From positions 372,001 to 436,000 of the forward strand of contig JADKKI010000006.1 in NCBI GenBank assembly GCA_016720595.1: a stretch of 64,000 nucleotides of DNA, written 5' to 3'. Under the pieces are notes generated by a model. It searched no databases, had not been told where the DNA came from, and was given only the letters and a program-made list of their open reading frames with translations. Of the stretch, positions 9,282 through 21,055 are shown one piece after another. The first letter of the stretch is position 1. Every line of letters starts with the position of its first letter. This stretch comes from Myxococcales bacterium (lineage in GTDB: Bacteria > Myxococcota_A > Polyangia > Haliangiales > Haliangiaceae). The translations under genes and the position numbers were made by a program.

Positions 9282-10591
9282 TGCGGATGCTCCTGCAGCG
9301 CCACGCCGCGCTCGAGTGCGGTGACCTCGGCCATCGCGCCCCAGTACCGGCGCAGCGCCTCCAGCTGTTGATCGCCCGCGTCCACCAGCTCGCGCCGCGC
9401 CATCACCAGCTCGAACGGGCTGGCGTCCATCGCGTTGTAGTGCTTGAGCGTCTCGTCGAGGATCTGCTGGCGGAGCGGGAGCACGATGGTCTTCACGTGC
9501 CGGGCCTCCTGGTACGCCGCGAGGGCGCTCACGCGCGCGGCTCGCGCCGCGGCGCGCAGCTCGATCGCGGTGGCGGTCAGCTCGTGCTCGGCGCGCCGGA
9601 CCTCCGCGTTCGCGCGCATCCGCTCGCCGCCGCGCCAGTCGAGCAGCGGGATCCCGATCCGGATCATCGGGCCGATCGAGGTGCCATGACCCGATTCGTC
9701 ATGCACCGAGACGCCGACCCCGAGCTCGGGCAGCACGGTGCGCATCCGCTCCTCGCCCGCGCGGTTCGTGGCACCGCCGACCTTCGCGCGCCCTGCGGCG
9801 AGATCGAGGTTCGCGGCGACCGCCTTGGTCTCGAGCGCATCGAGCGCGGGCGGGGCGACGGGGAGCTCGGGCAGCGCGCCGGTGGCCGTCCACGCGGTCT
9901 GCGCCCCGGTCAGGCCGAGCAGGGCGTTGAGCCGCTCGCGCCGGAGCTCGAGCTCGGCCTCGGCGCGCGCCACGGAGATCCGCGCCTGCTCGCGCGCATC
10001 GCGATCGCGCGCCTGCGCGAGATCGCTGGCAGCGCCGGCGGCGTGCATGCGCTCGCGCACGGTCGCGGCCGCATCGGCGGCATCGAACGCCGCGCGGCGG
10101 AGCTCGAGGGATTGCTGCGCGGCGAGCAGATCACCGAACGCGATCTCGACCTGGGCGACCAGTCGCACCGCATGCGCCGAGGCCAGCGCCTGAGCCGCCA
10201 CGAGGTCCGCGCGCGCCGCGGCCCTTCGCTTCCCGCCGGTGATCAGGCCGAGCACGTTCTGCACGAGATCGAGCTCGAGCTGCGTGTGGCTGCCGAACCG
10301 GGCCGCGCCATCGATCTCGAGCGGACCGAGCCCGAGCGCAGCGCCGAGGCTACCGCCGGCGATCCCGAGCTCGTCGAACGCGGCGGCGAGACGAGCGCTG
10401 TTCGCGAGCGCGATCTTGATCGCGGCGGCCTGATCGAGCGGTGCGGCGAGCAAGGCGGTGAGGTCGGCCTTGGGCTGGGGGCCGAGCCGGCGCGCGAGCT
10501 CGGCATCCACGGGGCGGCGCACTTCGGAGAGGGAGGGCGTACAGCCGGCGAGCGCCGCCGCAACGGCCGCGATCACAAGGAGGCGGGTCAC
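9278..10591 (-). CDS. TolC/CusC-type outer-membrane efflux lipoprotein
   Basis: The protein (437 aa from the GTG at 10591) has a lipoprotein signal (LAGC near residue 17) followed by two long alpha-helical repeats rich in Ala, Glu and Arg, as in the OEP family (CusC, CzcC, TolC). These form a trimeric outer-membrane channel for efflux pumps. The open frame goes upstream to 10840, but that extension is antisense-like, and the GTG overlaps the stop of the small lipoprotein gene (GTGA), the junction style used throughout this operon. No adaptor or RND pump gene lies in the operon, so the partner pump must be encoded elsewhere or the protein works differently. Confidence 0.85.
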   Translation of the reverse strand: MTRLLVIAAVAAALAGCTPSLSEVRRPVDAELARRLGPQPKADLTALLAAPLDQAAAIKIALANSARLAAAFDELGIAGGSLGAALGLGPLEIDGAARFGSHTQLELDLVQNVLGLITGGKRRAAARADLVAAQALASAHAVRLVAQVEIAFGDLLAAQQSLELRRAAFDAADAAATVRERMHAAGAASDLAQARDRDAREQARISVARAEAELELRRERLNALLGLTGAQTAWTATGALPELPVAPPALDALETKAVAANLDLAAGRAKVGGATNRAGEERMRTVLPELGVGVSVHDESGHGTSIGPMIRIGIPLLDWRGGERMRANAEVRRAEHELTATAIELRAAARAARVSALAAYQEARHVKTIVLPLRQQILDETLKHYNAMDASPFELVMARRELVDAGDQQLEALRRYWGAMAEVTALERGVALQEHPQ

Positions 10592-10830
10592 GGCTCGTGC
10601 TGGTGGTGCGTGTGATCGGGTGGCGGAGCAGTACGAACCTCGGGAACGTCCGGGTAGCTCACCACGCCGCTGCGCAGGCTGGGCGCCACGCCCGCGAGCC
10701 GCCCGGCAGGTGCCTCGGCGCTCGCTGGATGCGACTTCGCGATCACCGGGGTGCTCGCGCAGCTCGCGAGCGATCCGAGTGCGAGGGCCACCGCGAGGGT
10801 CACCGGGATGATCAGTGATGCATTTCGCAC
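10588..10830 (-). CDS. Small His-rich lipoprotein of the copper operon
   Basis: This 80-aa protein starts at a GTG (10830) lying inside the end of the upstream lipoprotein gene. It has a clean lipoprotein signal (hydrophobic helix, then LASC near residue 23) and a C-terminus reading DHTHHQHEP, which could bind metal. The same open frame runs upstream to 11286 and fuses it to the preceding lipoprotein. The second signal peptide in mid-protein shows that two genes have been joined by an indel. No family is recognised. The function, probably periplasmic copper handling, is inferred from the operon. Confidence 0.6.
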   Translation of the reverse strand: MRNASLIIPVTLAVALALGSLASCASTPVIAKSHPASAEAPAGRLAGVAPSLRSGVVSYPDVPEVRTAPPPDHTHHQHEP

Positions 10831-11241
10831 GTGGTGGCACCCGTCAACATCTGGGCGTGCAGCCGCAGCTCGTCCGCTCTTGCCGCCCTTGAACGTGACC
10901 CGCACGCCGCCCTCGATCTCGGCGGTGCTGGCTGCGGACCCGGGGGAGAACATCATCCCGAGCGCCGAGCTTGGGCCCTTGTGCTCGTTGTGCATCGCCG
11001 CGAGGGCCGCGCCGCGCGTGCGGACCTGGGCGACGTCGCCGGTGGTCACGAACACGAACGAGGGGCCGTCTGCCGTGTCCTCGACGGAGATCGACGTGCC
11101 GGGGACCACCAGCGGGCAGCTCGGATCATCGGCGGCCACGGGCGGGGGCTTCACCGGATCCACCGGCTTGGCGGACGAGCCGCAGCCGATCAGGAGGGCG
11201 AGCGCGAGGAGCTTCACGAGGCGGGTATCTCCCAACTGCAT
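10812..11241 (-). CDS. Small lipoprotein of the copper operon (frameshifted)
   Basis: From the ATG at 11241 the protein reads as a lipoprotein (LLIGCGSS near residues 17-24) with a Pro-rich linker and a compact domain containing FVFVTTGDVAQVRTRG and AAMHNEHKGPSS. Near 10870 the sense coding changes frame. Dropping one G of the GCGG at that point gives the ending LRLHAQMLTGATTCEMHH and a TGA at 10812, about 142 residues in total. A GTG at 11217 is an alternative start. The Met/His/Cys-rich residues would suit copper binding; no named family is recognised. Confidence 0.5.
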
Positions 11242-11255
11242 CCGTCTGCCAACCG

Positions 11256-11480
11256 CTATTGGCCCGAACCCTCGGAACCGTGACACCCATATCCTGCGCC
11301 TTCGACCGCGGCGATCAGGAGGGGCAGGGGCGCCCGCTCCTGGTCGTGAACCACCTTCGCACGCTGTTCGACGAGGTTGACCTCGACGGCCTGCACGCCG
11401 GGCACGGCCTTCAGGGCCTGATCGACATGCTTCACACAGCCGTTGCAGGTCATCCCATTGATGGCCAGAGTCGTGATCAC
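11256..11480 (-). CDS. copZ: CopZ-like copper chaperone (HMA domain)
   Basis: The 74-aa protein is a single heavy-metal-associated domain. It carries the GMTCNGC metal site at residues 9-15, in which the two Cys bind Cu(I), followed by the expected ferredoxin-like pattern to VEGAGYGC. Chaperones of this kind hand Cu(I) to CopA in the cytoplasm. It is the first gene of the minus-strand copper operon. Its GTG start lies only 14 bases from the divergent copA ATG. It has two additional Cys/His residues after the domain (GCHGSEG), which is uncommon. Confidence 0.9.
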   Translation of the reverse strand: MITTLAINGMTCNGCVKHVDQALKAVPGVQAVEVNLVEQRAKVVHDQERAPLPLLIAAVEGAGYGCHGSEGSGQ

Positions 11481-11494
11481 GCGGTCACCGTAGC

Positions 11495-13702
11495 ATGTCG
11501 AACCCGACCCACGTCCTCGATCTTCCCGTCCTCGGGATGACGTGCGCCGCGTGCGTGCGGCGCGTGGAGAAGGCCGTGGCGGCCGTGCCCGGCGTGACGC
11601 GCGCGGACGTCAACCTGCCGCTGTCACGCGCCCAGGTCGAGTTCTCCGACGAGGTCGACCGCGCGGAGCTCGTGAAGGCGATCCGGGGCGCGGGCTACGA
11701 GGTCCCGGCCGATGCGCTCGAAGCACAGGGGACACCGCGCGGTGGTAGCGCCCGGCTCGAGGCCATCGATCACGCCACGCGCCAAAATGCCGCAGCCCTC
11801 CGCCGCGATGCGATCCTCGCGATCGCGCTCACGGCCCCGCTCCTCGTGATCGCGATGGTGCACGGCGTCCTCGACGGCAAGGCCAGCGTGATCGCGCAGC
11901 TCGTGCTCGGGACGCTCGTGGTGCTGGGCCCGGGGATGCGCTACTTCCGAGGCGGGTGGATCGCGGTCCGTCACCTCGCCCCCGACATGAACACGCTGAT
12001 CGCGCTCGGCGCCGGTGCCGCGTGGCTGTCGTCGCTGGTCGCGTCGATCCGCTGGCTCGCCGCACCGCATGCGCACTTGCCGGCCCTCTACTTCGAGGCC
12101 GGCGCCTCGATCGTCGCGTTCGTGATGATCGGCAAGCTGCTCGAGGCGCGCGCGCGCTCGCGGCTGACCGATGCGGTGCGCGGCCTGCTGTCGCTGTCGC
12201 CGACCACGGCGCATCGGATCACCGATGGGGTCGAGAGCGAGGTCGATGCGGCGCTGCTCGCCGCGGGTGATCTGATCGTGGTGCGGCCGGGTGAGCGCGT
12301 GGCCGCCGACGGCACGGTGATCGAGGGTCGATCCTCCGTGGACGAGGCGATGCTCACCGGCGAGAGCCTCCCCGTGGACAAGGCCGAGGGCGCACCGCTC
12401 TATGCGGGCACGCTCAATCACCAGGGCGCACTCACGGTGCGAATCGCGCGCGCCGGCGATGACACCACGCTCGCGCGGATCGCGCACGCCGTCGAGGACG
12501 CACAGGGATCGAAGGCTCCGATCGCGCGGCTCGCCGATCGGGTGTCGGCGTGGTTCGTGCCGGCGGTGCTCGCGATCGCCGCGGTCACGTTCGGTGCCTG
12601 GATGATCGCGGGCACCAGCGCGGATCTCTCGCTCGAGCGCGCGATCGCCGTCCTCGTCGTCGCGTGTCCGTGCGCGCTCGGTCTGGCCACGCCAGCCGCC
12701 GTTGCGGTCAGCACCGCGCGCGGCGCCGAGCTCGGGATCCTGTTTCGCGGCGCCGCCGCCCTCGAGGTCGGCAGCTCGATCGACCTCGTGTGTCTGGACA
12801 AGACCGGCACACTGACCACCGGAGCGCCGAGCGTGGTCCGCACGATCGGGCGCACGGTCACCGCGGACGAGCTGCTGCGGTTCGCCGCGTCGGCGGAGCA
12901 AGGCAGCGAGCATCCCCTCGCGCGCGCGATCGTCGACGGCGCGCGCGCACGGTCGCTCGCCCTCGATCCCGCGACCGAGGTCACCGCGGAGGTCGGCGGC
13001 GGCATCACCGCCACGGTCGGTGGCAAGCGGATCCTCGTCGGCTCACGCGACTTCCTCGCGCTCGCGGGCATCGACGTCACCGACGATGGCGCCGACGTTC
13101 CCGCCGGGGCCTCGCTGTGCCACGTGGCGATCGAGGGCGTTCACGCCGGTCTGGTCGCGGTGGCCGATCCACCGTCGCCCGACGCTGCGGCTGCGGTCCA
13201 GGCGCTGCGCGCGCTCGGCATCACGCCCGTGATGGTGACCGGCGATCGCCTCGAGGTGGCACAGGAGCTCGGTCGCGCGGTCGGGATCGATCAGATCCAC
13301 GCCGCGGCGCGCCCCACCGAGAAGGCCGCGCTGGTGCGCGCCGAGCGCGATCGCGGTCACCGGGTCGCGATGGTGGGCGATGGGATCAACGACGCGCCGG
13401 CTCTCGCGGCCGCGGATCTCGGCCTCGCGCTCGGCACCGGCACGGACATCGCCGCCGCCGCGGCGGACGTGACGCTGCTGCGCGGAGGCATCTCGGCGGT
13501 GCCGATCGCGCTCTCGCTCGCACGCGCCACGCTCCACGTGATCCGGACCAACCTCGTCGCCGCGTTCGCGTACAACGCGATCTGCATCCCGCTCGCAGCA
13601 GCCGGCCTGATGTCGCCGATGCTGGCGAGCGCGGCGATGTCGCTGTCGAGCGTCTCGGTCCTGCTGTCGTCGTTACGCCTGCGCCGCTGGTCCCCGCGCT
13701 GA
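11495..13702 (+). CDS. copA: Copper-translocating P-type ATPase CopA
   Basis: This 735-aa P1B-ATPase exports Cu(I) from the cytoplasm. It has one N-terminal HMA domain (MTCAAC near residue 14), the actuator TGES near 288, the membrane copper site CPC near 391, the phosphorylation site DKTGT at 435, the HP dipeptide (SEHPLARA) near 470, and the hinge GDGINDAP near 628. The length is normal for a single-HMA CopA. An in-frame TGA at 11474 and the closeness of the HMA motif leave 11495 as the only sensible start, although no Shine-Dalgarno sequence precedes it. It is divergent from copZ and the rest of the copper operon. Confidence 0.96.
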   Translation: MSNPTHVLDLPVLGMTCAACVRRVEKAVAAVPGVTRADVNLPLSRAQVEFSDEVDRAELVKAIRGAGYEVPADALEAQGTPRGGSARLEAIDHATRQNAAALRRDAILAIALTAPLLVIAMVHGVLDGKASVIAQLVLGTLVVLGPGMRYFRGGWIAVRHLAPDMNTLIALGAGAAWLSSLVASIRWLAAPHAHLPALYFEAGASIVAFVMIGKLLEARARSRLTDAVRGLLSLSPTTAHRITDGVESEVDAALLAAGDLIVVRPGERVAADGTVIEGRSSVDEAMLTGESLPVDKAEGAPLYAGTLNHQGALTVRIARAGDDTTLARIAHAVEDAQGSKAPIARLADRVSAWFVPAVLAIAAVTFGAWMIAGTSADLSLERAIAVLVVACPCALGLATPAAVAVSTARGAELGILFRGAAALEVGSSIDLVCLDKTGTLTTGAPSVVRTIGRTVTADELLRFAASAEQGSEHPLARAIVDGARARSLALDPATEVTAEVGGGITATVGGKRILVGSRDFLALAGIDVTDDGADVPAGASLCHVAIEGVHAGLVAVADPPSPDAAAAVQALRALGITPVMVTGDRLEVAQELGRAVGIDQIHAAARPTEKAALVRAERDRGHRVAMVGDGINDAPALAAADLGLALGTGTDIAAAAADVTLLRGGISAVPIALSLARATLHVIRTNLVAAFAYNAICIPLAAAGLMSPMLASAAMSLSSVSVLLSSLRLRRWSPR

Positions 13703-13716
13703 GGTACGATTGCGGG

Positions 13717-14253
13717 ATGCGCAGGTGGTTCGTGGTGCTCGCCCTCGCCGGGTGCGAGAGCAAGCAGGAGGCCAAGCCCTCGTCGGAGGTCGACTGGCTG
13801 AACAAGCCCGAGACCATGACCGGAGCGTTCTCCGCGAACCACGCGGAGCTCGGGACCTGGAAGGTCGCGCCGATCGGCTGCGAGGACGGCCGTGAGTACG
13901 GGTTCCAGGGCGTGCTGTTCCGGTTCGCGCTGCCCCCCGCGCCTCCACCGACCGCCGAGGCCACACCGCCGGGACCGCCGTCGCGCACGCCGGCGATGCC
14001 GCCCGAGGAGATCCGCCTCGACATGGCGCGCGACGGCGACAACGTGATCGAGTTGCGCTACCCGGACCGCGACGCCACCGTGCGCAAGGTGCGCGAGCGC
14101 GAGTGCGCGGCGTTCACCGGCTCGATGGTCCGCCACGAGCTCGACCCCAGCGGCAAGCCGGTTCGCCTGGTCGGCAAGGGCATCGTCGATTGCCCGGCGT
14201 TCGGGCTGCACGTCAGCTTCGACGTCGACGGCTGCCTCCCGAAGCGCAAGTAG
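13717..14253 (+). CDS. Lipoprotein of unknown function
   Basis: This 178-aa protein has a short signal with lipobox LAGC (Cys near residue 13), a Pro-rich insert in the middle (PPAPPPTAEATPPGPPSR), and four other Cys that could form disulphides. No domain is recognised. It starts 14 bases after copA on the same strand, so it may be co-transcribed with it, and it ends four bases before the convergent LeuA-family gene. Confidence 0.72.
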   Translation: MRRWFVVLALAGCESKQEAKPSSEVDWLNKPETMTGAFSANHAELGTWKVAPIGCEDGREYGFQGVLFRFALPPAPPPTAEATPPGPPSRTPAMPPEEIRLDMARDGDNVIELRYPDRDATVRKVRERECAAFTGSMVRHELDPSGKPVRLVGKGIVDCPAFGLHVSFDVDGCLPKRK

Positions 14254-14257
14254 CCGA

Positions 14258-15511
<1,254 letters not shown>

Positions 15512-15523
15512 CGGTACCCCTTG

Positions 15524-15877
15524 TTACATCACCGCGTGGAGGATCAACATCAAGATCGCCGTCCCCGCGATCACGATCGCGAACATCAGGAACCAGCCGA
15601 GGACCAGCCCGGCGGCGGCGAGGCCGAGGCCGATCGTCCACAGCCAGTAGCCCCGTTGCTCCTTGCGGGCGAGCGAGGCGAGCGAGGCGAGCGCGGTGAC
15701 CGCGAAGCACGGCACGCTGATCCGCCAATCGGGCGTGGCCCACAGCTCGCCCTGGGACACGGCGACGATGATGAACGACAGCAGGCCCAGGGCCGCGGCG
15801 ACGGTGGCGGCCGGCCGCTGCGCGAGCCAGGCGCCGGGCGAGCTCTCGACGGTCCGCAGGTGCTCCGGCTTGTCCAC
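15524..15877 (-). CDS. Small integral membrane protein
   Basis: The 117-aa protein has three or four predicted membrane helices (about residues 27-45, 53-70, 78-95 and 97-117) and a short cytoplasmic N-terminus. No family is recognised. It ends 12 bases before the LeuA-family gene and probably shares its transcript. Confidence 0.65.
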   Translation of the reverse strand: MDKPEHLRTVESSPGAWLAQRPAATVAAALGLLSFIIVAVSQGELWATPDWRISVPCFAVTALASLASLARKEQRGYWLWTIGLGLAAAGLVLGWFLMFAIVIAGTAILMLILHAVM

Positions 15878-15894
15878 GGGCCGACTATAGCGCC

Positions 15895-17310
15895 TCAGCG
15901 AATCTGGAACACGCCGCCGTCGAGGTAGCCCGCGGCAAACGGAAGGGCGCGCGCGTTGAGGGCGCCGCGGGCGAGGGCGCCGGGCTCGTAGCCGCCCGCC
16001 GTCGCGCCGGCGCGCAGGATGTAGAGCTTGTCGGGGTTGAACAGATCCGCGGGCAACATGAATCGCGGCTCGAGCGCGGTGAGCGAGACGACGGGCCGAT
16101 AGGTAAGGGCCGTGTTCTGGACGTTCGGGATCAGCTCGTAGAGGCTCAGCGAATAGAGCGTGCTGGAGTCAGGTCGATCGGTCAGGAACTCGACCTCGAC
16201 GGGCTGCGTCGGCAGCGGGAACACCTGGTTGTCGGTGGACAGCGGCGTGCCACCGAAGGTCAGCGCCTGGGGCAGCCCTGCGGCCAGCGTCGACGATCCA
16301 CCGGCGGCCGCGAGCGAGTACTCGTAGATCCCCGCGGACGCCGTGACCGGGAGTGTGGCGGTCATGACCGTGCGGTTGCCCGAGGCCTGCCAGAACAGGG
16401 TCGCCGGCCAGTTGCGCGTCGCGAACGGGTTTCCGTACGGCGCGTTCAGGATCTTGGTCCCCGGGGCGAGGGTGCCGGCGGCCAGGATGGGGCCGGAGGA
16501 CGACGCGATCGTCGCGCCCGGGGCCGCGGTCACCAACCACGTGGTGGTGACGTTGCCGACCGCAGGCGAAGCACCGAGCAGGCGAGTCGCCGCGGCGTCA
16601 CGATCGAGCGAGGTGTCGAGCATCTGATCTGCGACCACCGGCACCATCGTGCCGGCGAGCGTGTCGGTGCCGGTCTGGTCGAACGGGGCCGCGGCGAACA
16701 ACCCGGTCAGGACGTTGTTGCTCGCCCGGAGCACGAACGCGGCGTCCTCGCGGGTGATCGCCTCGTGAGGGCGTCCGCTGAGGCTCGCCATCGCGGCGTG
16801 CTGGATCGTCGTCCCGAGCATCGTGGCACCAGTGGTCGCGGGCACCGGCGCGTAGTTCCAGGAGCCCACCGTGTACATCGCGAACGTCTCGCCTGCGGCG
16901 ACGGGATGATCGAGCCCGACATTGAGGAGGAACGTCGCCGCCGAGGGCGCGAGCTGAGGCTGTGGGTGCTCGAGCACGAAGAACAGAGTGGTGACGTCGA
17001 GCTGGGGGAGATCCAGGATCCGCGCGATCGGCATCGGATAGTCGGGGAGGAAGAACTGAAGCGGCAGCGGCCCATCGAGGACCGCGCTCCACGAGGTGGC
17101 ATCGCGGTGCTCGGCCGGGATCCGCAAGGTCCCGCCCATGATCGTCGGGTTGGTCTGGAGGAACGTCGCCTCGAGCGAGGACAGATCCTCGGGGCTGCGC
17201 ACGAGCTGGGTGCCGACGGAGACGTGCTCCACCGAGCGCCGGACCCGAACCTCGGACGGTGCGGTGAAGCCGCAGCCGAGCATCAGCGCCGGGATCAGCG
17301 CTCGCCACAT
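15895..17310 (-). CDS. Large lipoprotein of unknown function
   Basis: The protein (471 aa from the ATG at 17310) has a signal peptide with lipobox MLGC (Cys near residue 13), followed by long beta-rich segments rich in Thr, Ala and Gly. No catalytic motif is recognised. The open frame extends upstream to 17709, but the lipoprotein start overlaps the stop of the DUF4388 gene (ATGA), and the extension is out-of-frame sequence of that gene. It is probably secreted to the outer membrane; its role is unknown. Confidence 0.72.
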   Translation of the reverse strand: MWRALIPALMLGCGFTAPSEVRVRRSVEHVSVGTQLVRSPEDLSSLEATFLQTNPTIMGGTLRIPAEHRDATSWSAVLDGPLPLQFFLPDYPMPIARILDLPQLDVTTLFFVLEHPQPQLAPSAATFLLNVGLDHPVAAGETFAMYTVGSWNYAPVPATTGATMLGTTIQHAAMASLSGRPHEAITREDAAFVLRASNNVLTGLFAAAPFDQTGTDTLAGTMVPVVADQMLDTSLDRDAAATRLLGASPAVGNVTTTWLVTAAPGATIASSSGPILAAGTLAPGTKILNAPYGNPFATRNWPATLFWQASGNRTVMTATLPVTASAGIYEYSLAAAGGSSTLAAGLPQALTFGGTPLSTDNQVFPLPTQPVEVEFLTDRPDSSTLYSLSLYELIPNVQNTALTYRPVVSLTALEPRFMLPADLFNPDKLYILRAGATAGGYEPGALARGALNARALPFAAGYLDGGVFQIR

Positions 17311-20069
17311 CAGGTTCGAGACAACCCGAGCTGGTTGCGGAGGTTCACGTGCGCGGCGCTGTACGCGAACTCCTGGAGATCTCGATCGAGGTCGCCGACC
17401 TCGGCCGCGCCCGCGAGTGCGGCGGGGACATCTCCTGACACCAGCATCCCGGCACGATCGGCGGTGCGCGAGAGCGACCGCGCCCACAGCGACAGGTTGA
17501 GCCCACCGCCGCGCGACAGCAGCCGCAGCGCAGCGGCCCGCGCCTGGACCCGCGCGGTCTCCGACAAGGTGCGGAGCGCGTCGGCAGCCGTGGCCGCGAG
17601 CGGATCGTCGAGACCGACGTCCGAGCCCGAGGCCTCGCGGAACACCGCCATCACCACGGATCGCAACACGCGCCCCGGCCGCGAGGCGCCCACGGCGCGT
17701 CCTGGCCACAGGAACGTCATCGCGCGGACGAGCCGGAACACCAGCTCGGGCCGCTCGGGCGCCGTCAGGGCTTCATCGCCGGCCACGAGCACCGGAGGAT
17801 CCGCGGCGACCACGTGGATCTGCGTGCCCAGCTCGACGCGCGCGTACACCGCGGGGACCGCCACCCCGAGGAGCTCGGCGATCTGCTTGCGCAGCCGCGC
17901 GAACGGCGCCGGGACCTCGGCCTCGCCGAGCTGCATCGCCGAGTCGAGATCTCCCTCGGAGAGGGTCATCGGTGCGAGCGCGTGCACGGCTGGCGCGACG
18001 AGCTCCATCAGCGCGCCGAGCTCGACGTTGTCGTCCTTGTGGCGAAGCAGGCCCCAGTGATCTCGCCCGAGCGGCTTGGTGGGGAACTTCGCGCCGCGCA
18101 CGCGGTGCTGCTCGTAGAGCGCGGCCATCGAGACATCCGCGCTCCCGAGGGCGACCATCGTCGAGGCGGCGAGGAACGCGGCATCCGCGTGGCCACTCGC
18201 GACGGCGCTGTTGACGAGCGCGGCACCGGAGTGAGGATCGGCGAGCGCTTCACGCCAGCCCGCGCGGATCGGCTCGGAGGTGCGCGGCGCGGCTTGCTCG
18301 GTGCGCGTGACGAGGGCGGCGACATCGGAGTCCCGCGGAGCGATCTTGCGCGCCGTGGCAGCGGCGGCCGCGCCACCCTGCGGATCGTCGAGGTGATCGA
18401 GGTAGAGGCGAGACAGGCGCGCCCACGCCTTCGCCTCGGCGACCGTGGCCTTGCCGCGGAGCCGGAACAGGATCCGCTTGAGGACGCGCTCCCAGCGGCG
18501 CAGCTCACCGCGGCCGACCAGCAGGGTCTCGATCGCGGCCACCGCCTCCACGCGGGAAGGATCGAGATCGACGGCGCGCTCGAGGTGGAACAGGGCATCG
18601 GCATCGTCCTGATGGACCTTGGCCTCGATCCGCCCCTTGAAGTCGTGAGCGGCGGCGTGGTCCGGGTTGATCGCGAGGGCGACGTTCAGGTGCACGCGTG
18701 CGGCATCGCCGGCCGCGGCGACCTCGCCTCCCGCCATCCACTCGCACCACCCGAGAGCGGCGTGATAATCGGCCTCGTTCGGCGCGCGCGCGATCACGGT
18801 CTTGATGTGACCCGTGGCCTGCACCCACTGCCTGCGCGCCATCAGCTCCTCGGCCACGCGGAAGCTCAGCTCCGTGTCGATCGCCGGCGGCACCTGGACC
18901 AGCTCGCCGCCCGCGAGCTCGCGGTCGTACACCGTGCGCTGCCGATCATCCTGGAGCACCGTGCGCGCGCCGTCATACATCTGGCGCAGCTCGCCGAGCT
19001 TCGAGCGCTCGCGCGGATCGGTCATCATCGCGGCGCCGCGATCGAGCTGGCTGGTGCGCAGCCGGTACGCGGTCTCGATCTCGTCGTTGTCGGCCTTGCG
19101 ACCCACCATCAGCACCGCGTAGTGATCCGCGCCCATGATCCGCGAGTGCTCTGCGGTCAGGGTCTGCCGCAGCGCCACCGCGTGCTCGTTCTGCGTGCTC
19201 GCCTGGTTGACGTCTTCGAGGGAGACCACGCCCGAATCCTCGGAGTCGAACTCGAGGGGCGCCGCACCATCAGGGACCTCCGGGAGATCCTCGAACAGCG
19301 CATCGAACAGATCGGCGCCCGGCCGGGTTGTCGTGCGCGAGGGCGCGCTCAGCGCAGCAGCGGCGGTGGCACTCGCGGCGGCAGCCCCGAGCCCCACGCC
19401 GGCGATCGCCATCGAGGTGACCGCATCGCACATCAGCATCGCATCGATGGCGAGCCGGGCCTGCGCGCGATCGCGGAACGAGCGCTCGATCTCCGCGATC
19501 GGCGCTCCGCCGCTGAGCTGCACCACCACCCGCTCGCCGAACACGCGCTTGAGCTCGTTCCGGATCCGCTTCCCGCGGTCGGTGAGCTCGAAGCTCATGC
19601 CATCGAGTCGCGCCAGCCGCCCGAGATCCTCGACGGCGGTCTCCTTGAGCCCCTCCAGCACGACCTCGATCATGCGCAGCTGCATGCCCTCGATCGCGTT
19701 CATCGATTCATCGAACCGCCAGGCGCCCTGGGGCCAGCGCAGCGCCTGCACCAGCTTGTGGCGCGCCTGCTTGCCGAGCTGATCGATCAGCTGCTCCACC
19801 GTCAGGGTGCGGAGCGCGACCAGCGCCTCGCCCAGCTTGCCGCCCACCTCGGCCACGCGCGCCACGGCGGTGCGGTGCTGCTCCTCGGTGATCACGCCGC
19901 TCGAGACCAGGAAGTGCCCGAGGGTCTCGTCGCGCGGGGTGGAGGCCGTGGACACGGGGTTGCCGTTGACCAGCTCCACGGTCTTGGACACGCGGCCGCG
20001 CTTCAAGATCAGGGTGCCCGTCGCCAGCTCCTCGTGGAGGTCGAGCAACACCGCCGGAAGCGGACGCAT
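17310..20069 (-). CDS. DUF4388-DnaJ-like-TPR protein
   Basis: This protein of about 919 aa is built from regulatory modules. An N-terminal DUF4388-type domain covers about residues 1-200, with [26 protein letters not shown] text; the family is common in myxobacterial two-component and motility proteins. A J-domain-like segment follows near 345-420 ([20 protein letters not shown], without the HPD motif of true DnaJ). A TPR-rich helical region then extends to about 650, followed by a C-terminal domain of unknown type. The ATG at 20069 has a good GGGAG eight bases upstream; an ATG at 20096 is the alternative. It follows the two Opp ATPase genes by about 50 bases and overlaps the next lipoprotein gene by four bases. 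Confidence 0.8.
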   Translation of the reverse strand: MRPLPAVLLDLHEELATGTLILKRGRVSKTVELVNGNPVSTASTPRDETLGHFLVSSGVITEEQHRTAVARVAEVGGKLGEALVALRTLTVEQLIDQLGKQARHKLVQALRWPQGAWRFDESMNAIEGMQLRMIEVVLEGLKETAVEDLGRLARLDGMSFELTDRGKRIRNELKRVFGERVVVQLSGGAPIAEIERSFRDRAQARLAIDAMLMCDAVTSMAIAGVGLGAAAASATAAAALSAPSRTTTRPGADLFDALFEDLPEVPDGAAPLEFDSEDSGVVSLEDVNQASTQNEHAVALRQTLTAEHSRIMGADHYAVLMVGRKADNDEIETAYRLRTSQLDRGAAMMTDPRERSKLGELRQMYDGARTVLQDDRQRTVYDRELAGGELVQVPPAIDTELSFRVAEELMARRQWVQATGHIKTVIARAPNEADYHAALGWCEWMAGGEVAAAGDAARVHLNVALAINPDHAAAHDFKGRIEAKVHQDDADALFHLERAVDLDPSRVEAVAAIETLLVGRGELRRWERVLKRILFRLRGKATVAEAKAWARLSRLYLDHLDDPQGGAAAAATARKIAPRDSDVAALVTRTEQAAPRTSEPIRAGWREALADPHSGAALVNSAVASGHADAAFLAASTMVALGSADVSMAALYEQHRVRGAKFPTKPLGRDHWGLLRHKDDNVELGALMELVAPAVHALAPMTLSEGDLDSAMQLGEAEVPAPFARLRKQIAELLGVAVPAVYARVELGTQIHVVAADPPVLVAGDEALTAPERPELVFRLVRAMTFLWPGRAVGASRPGRVLRSVVMAVFREASGSDVGLDDPLAATAADALRTLSETARVQARAAALRLLSRGGGLNLSLWARSLSRTADRAGMLVSGDVPAALAGAAEVGDLDRDLQEFAYSAAHVNLRNQLGLSRT

Positions 20070-20116
20070 CGCGAGCTCTCCCGAGCGCGATCCCATTGGA
20101 ACTATTCTACACCTTG

Positions 20117-21051
<935 letters not shown>

Positions 21052-21055
<4 letters not shown>

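Noticed and set aside
17311..17709. N-terminal extension of the large lipoprotein frame
   Set aside because: It is the DUF4388 gene read out of frame; the lipoprotein signal with its ATGA overlap is the better start.
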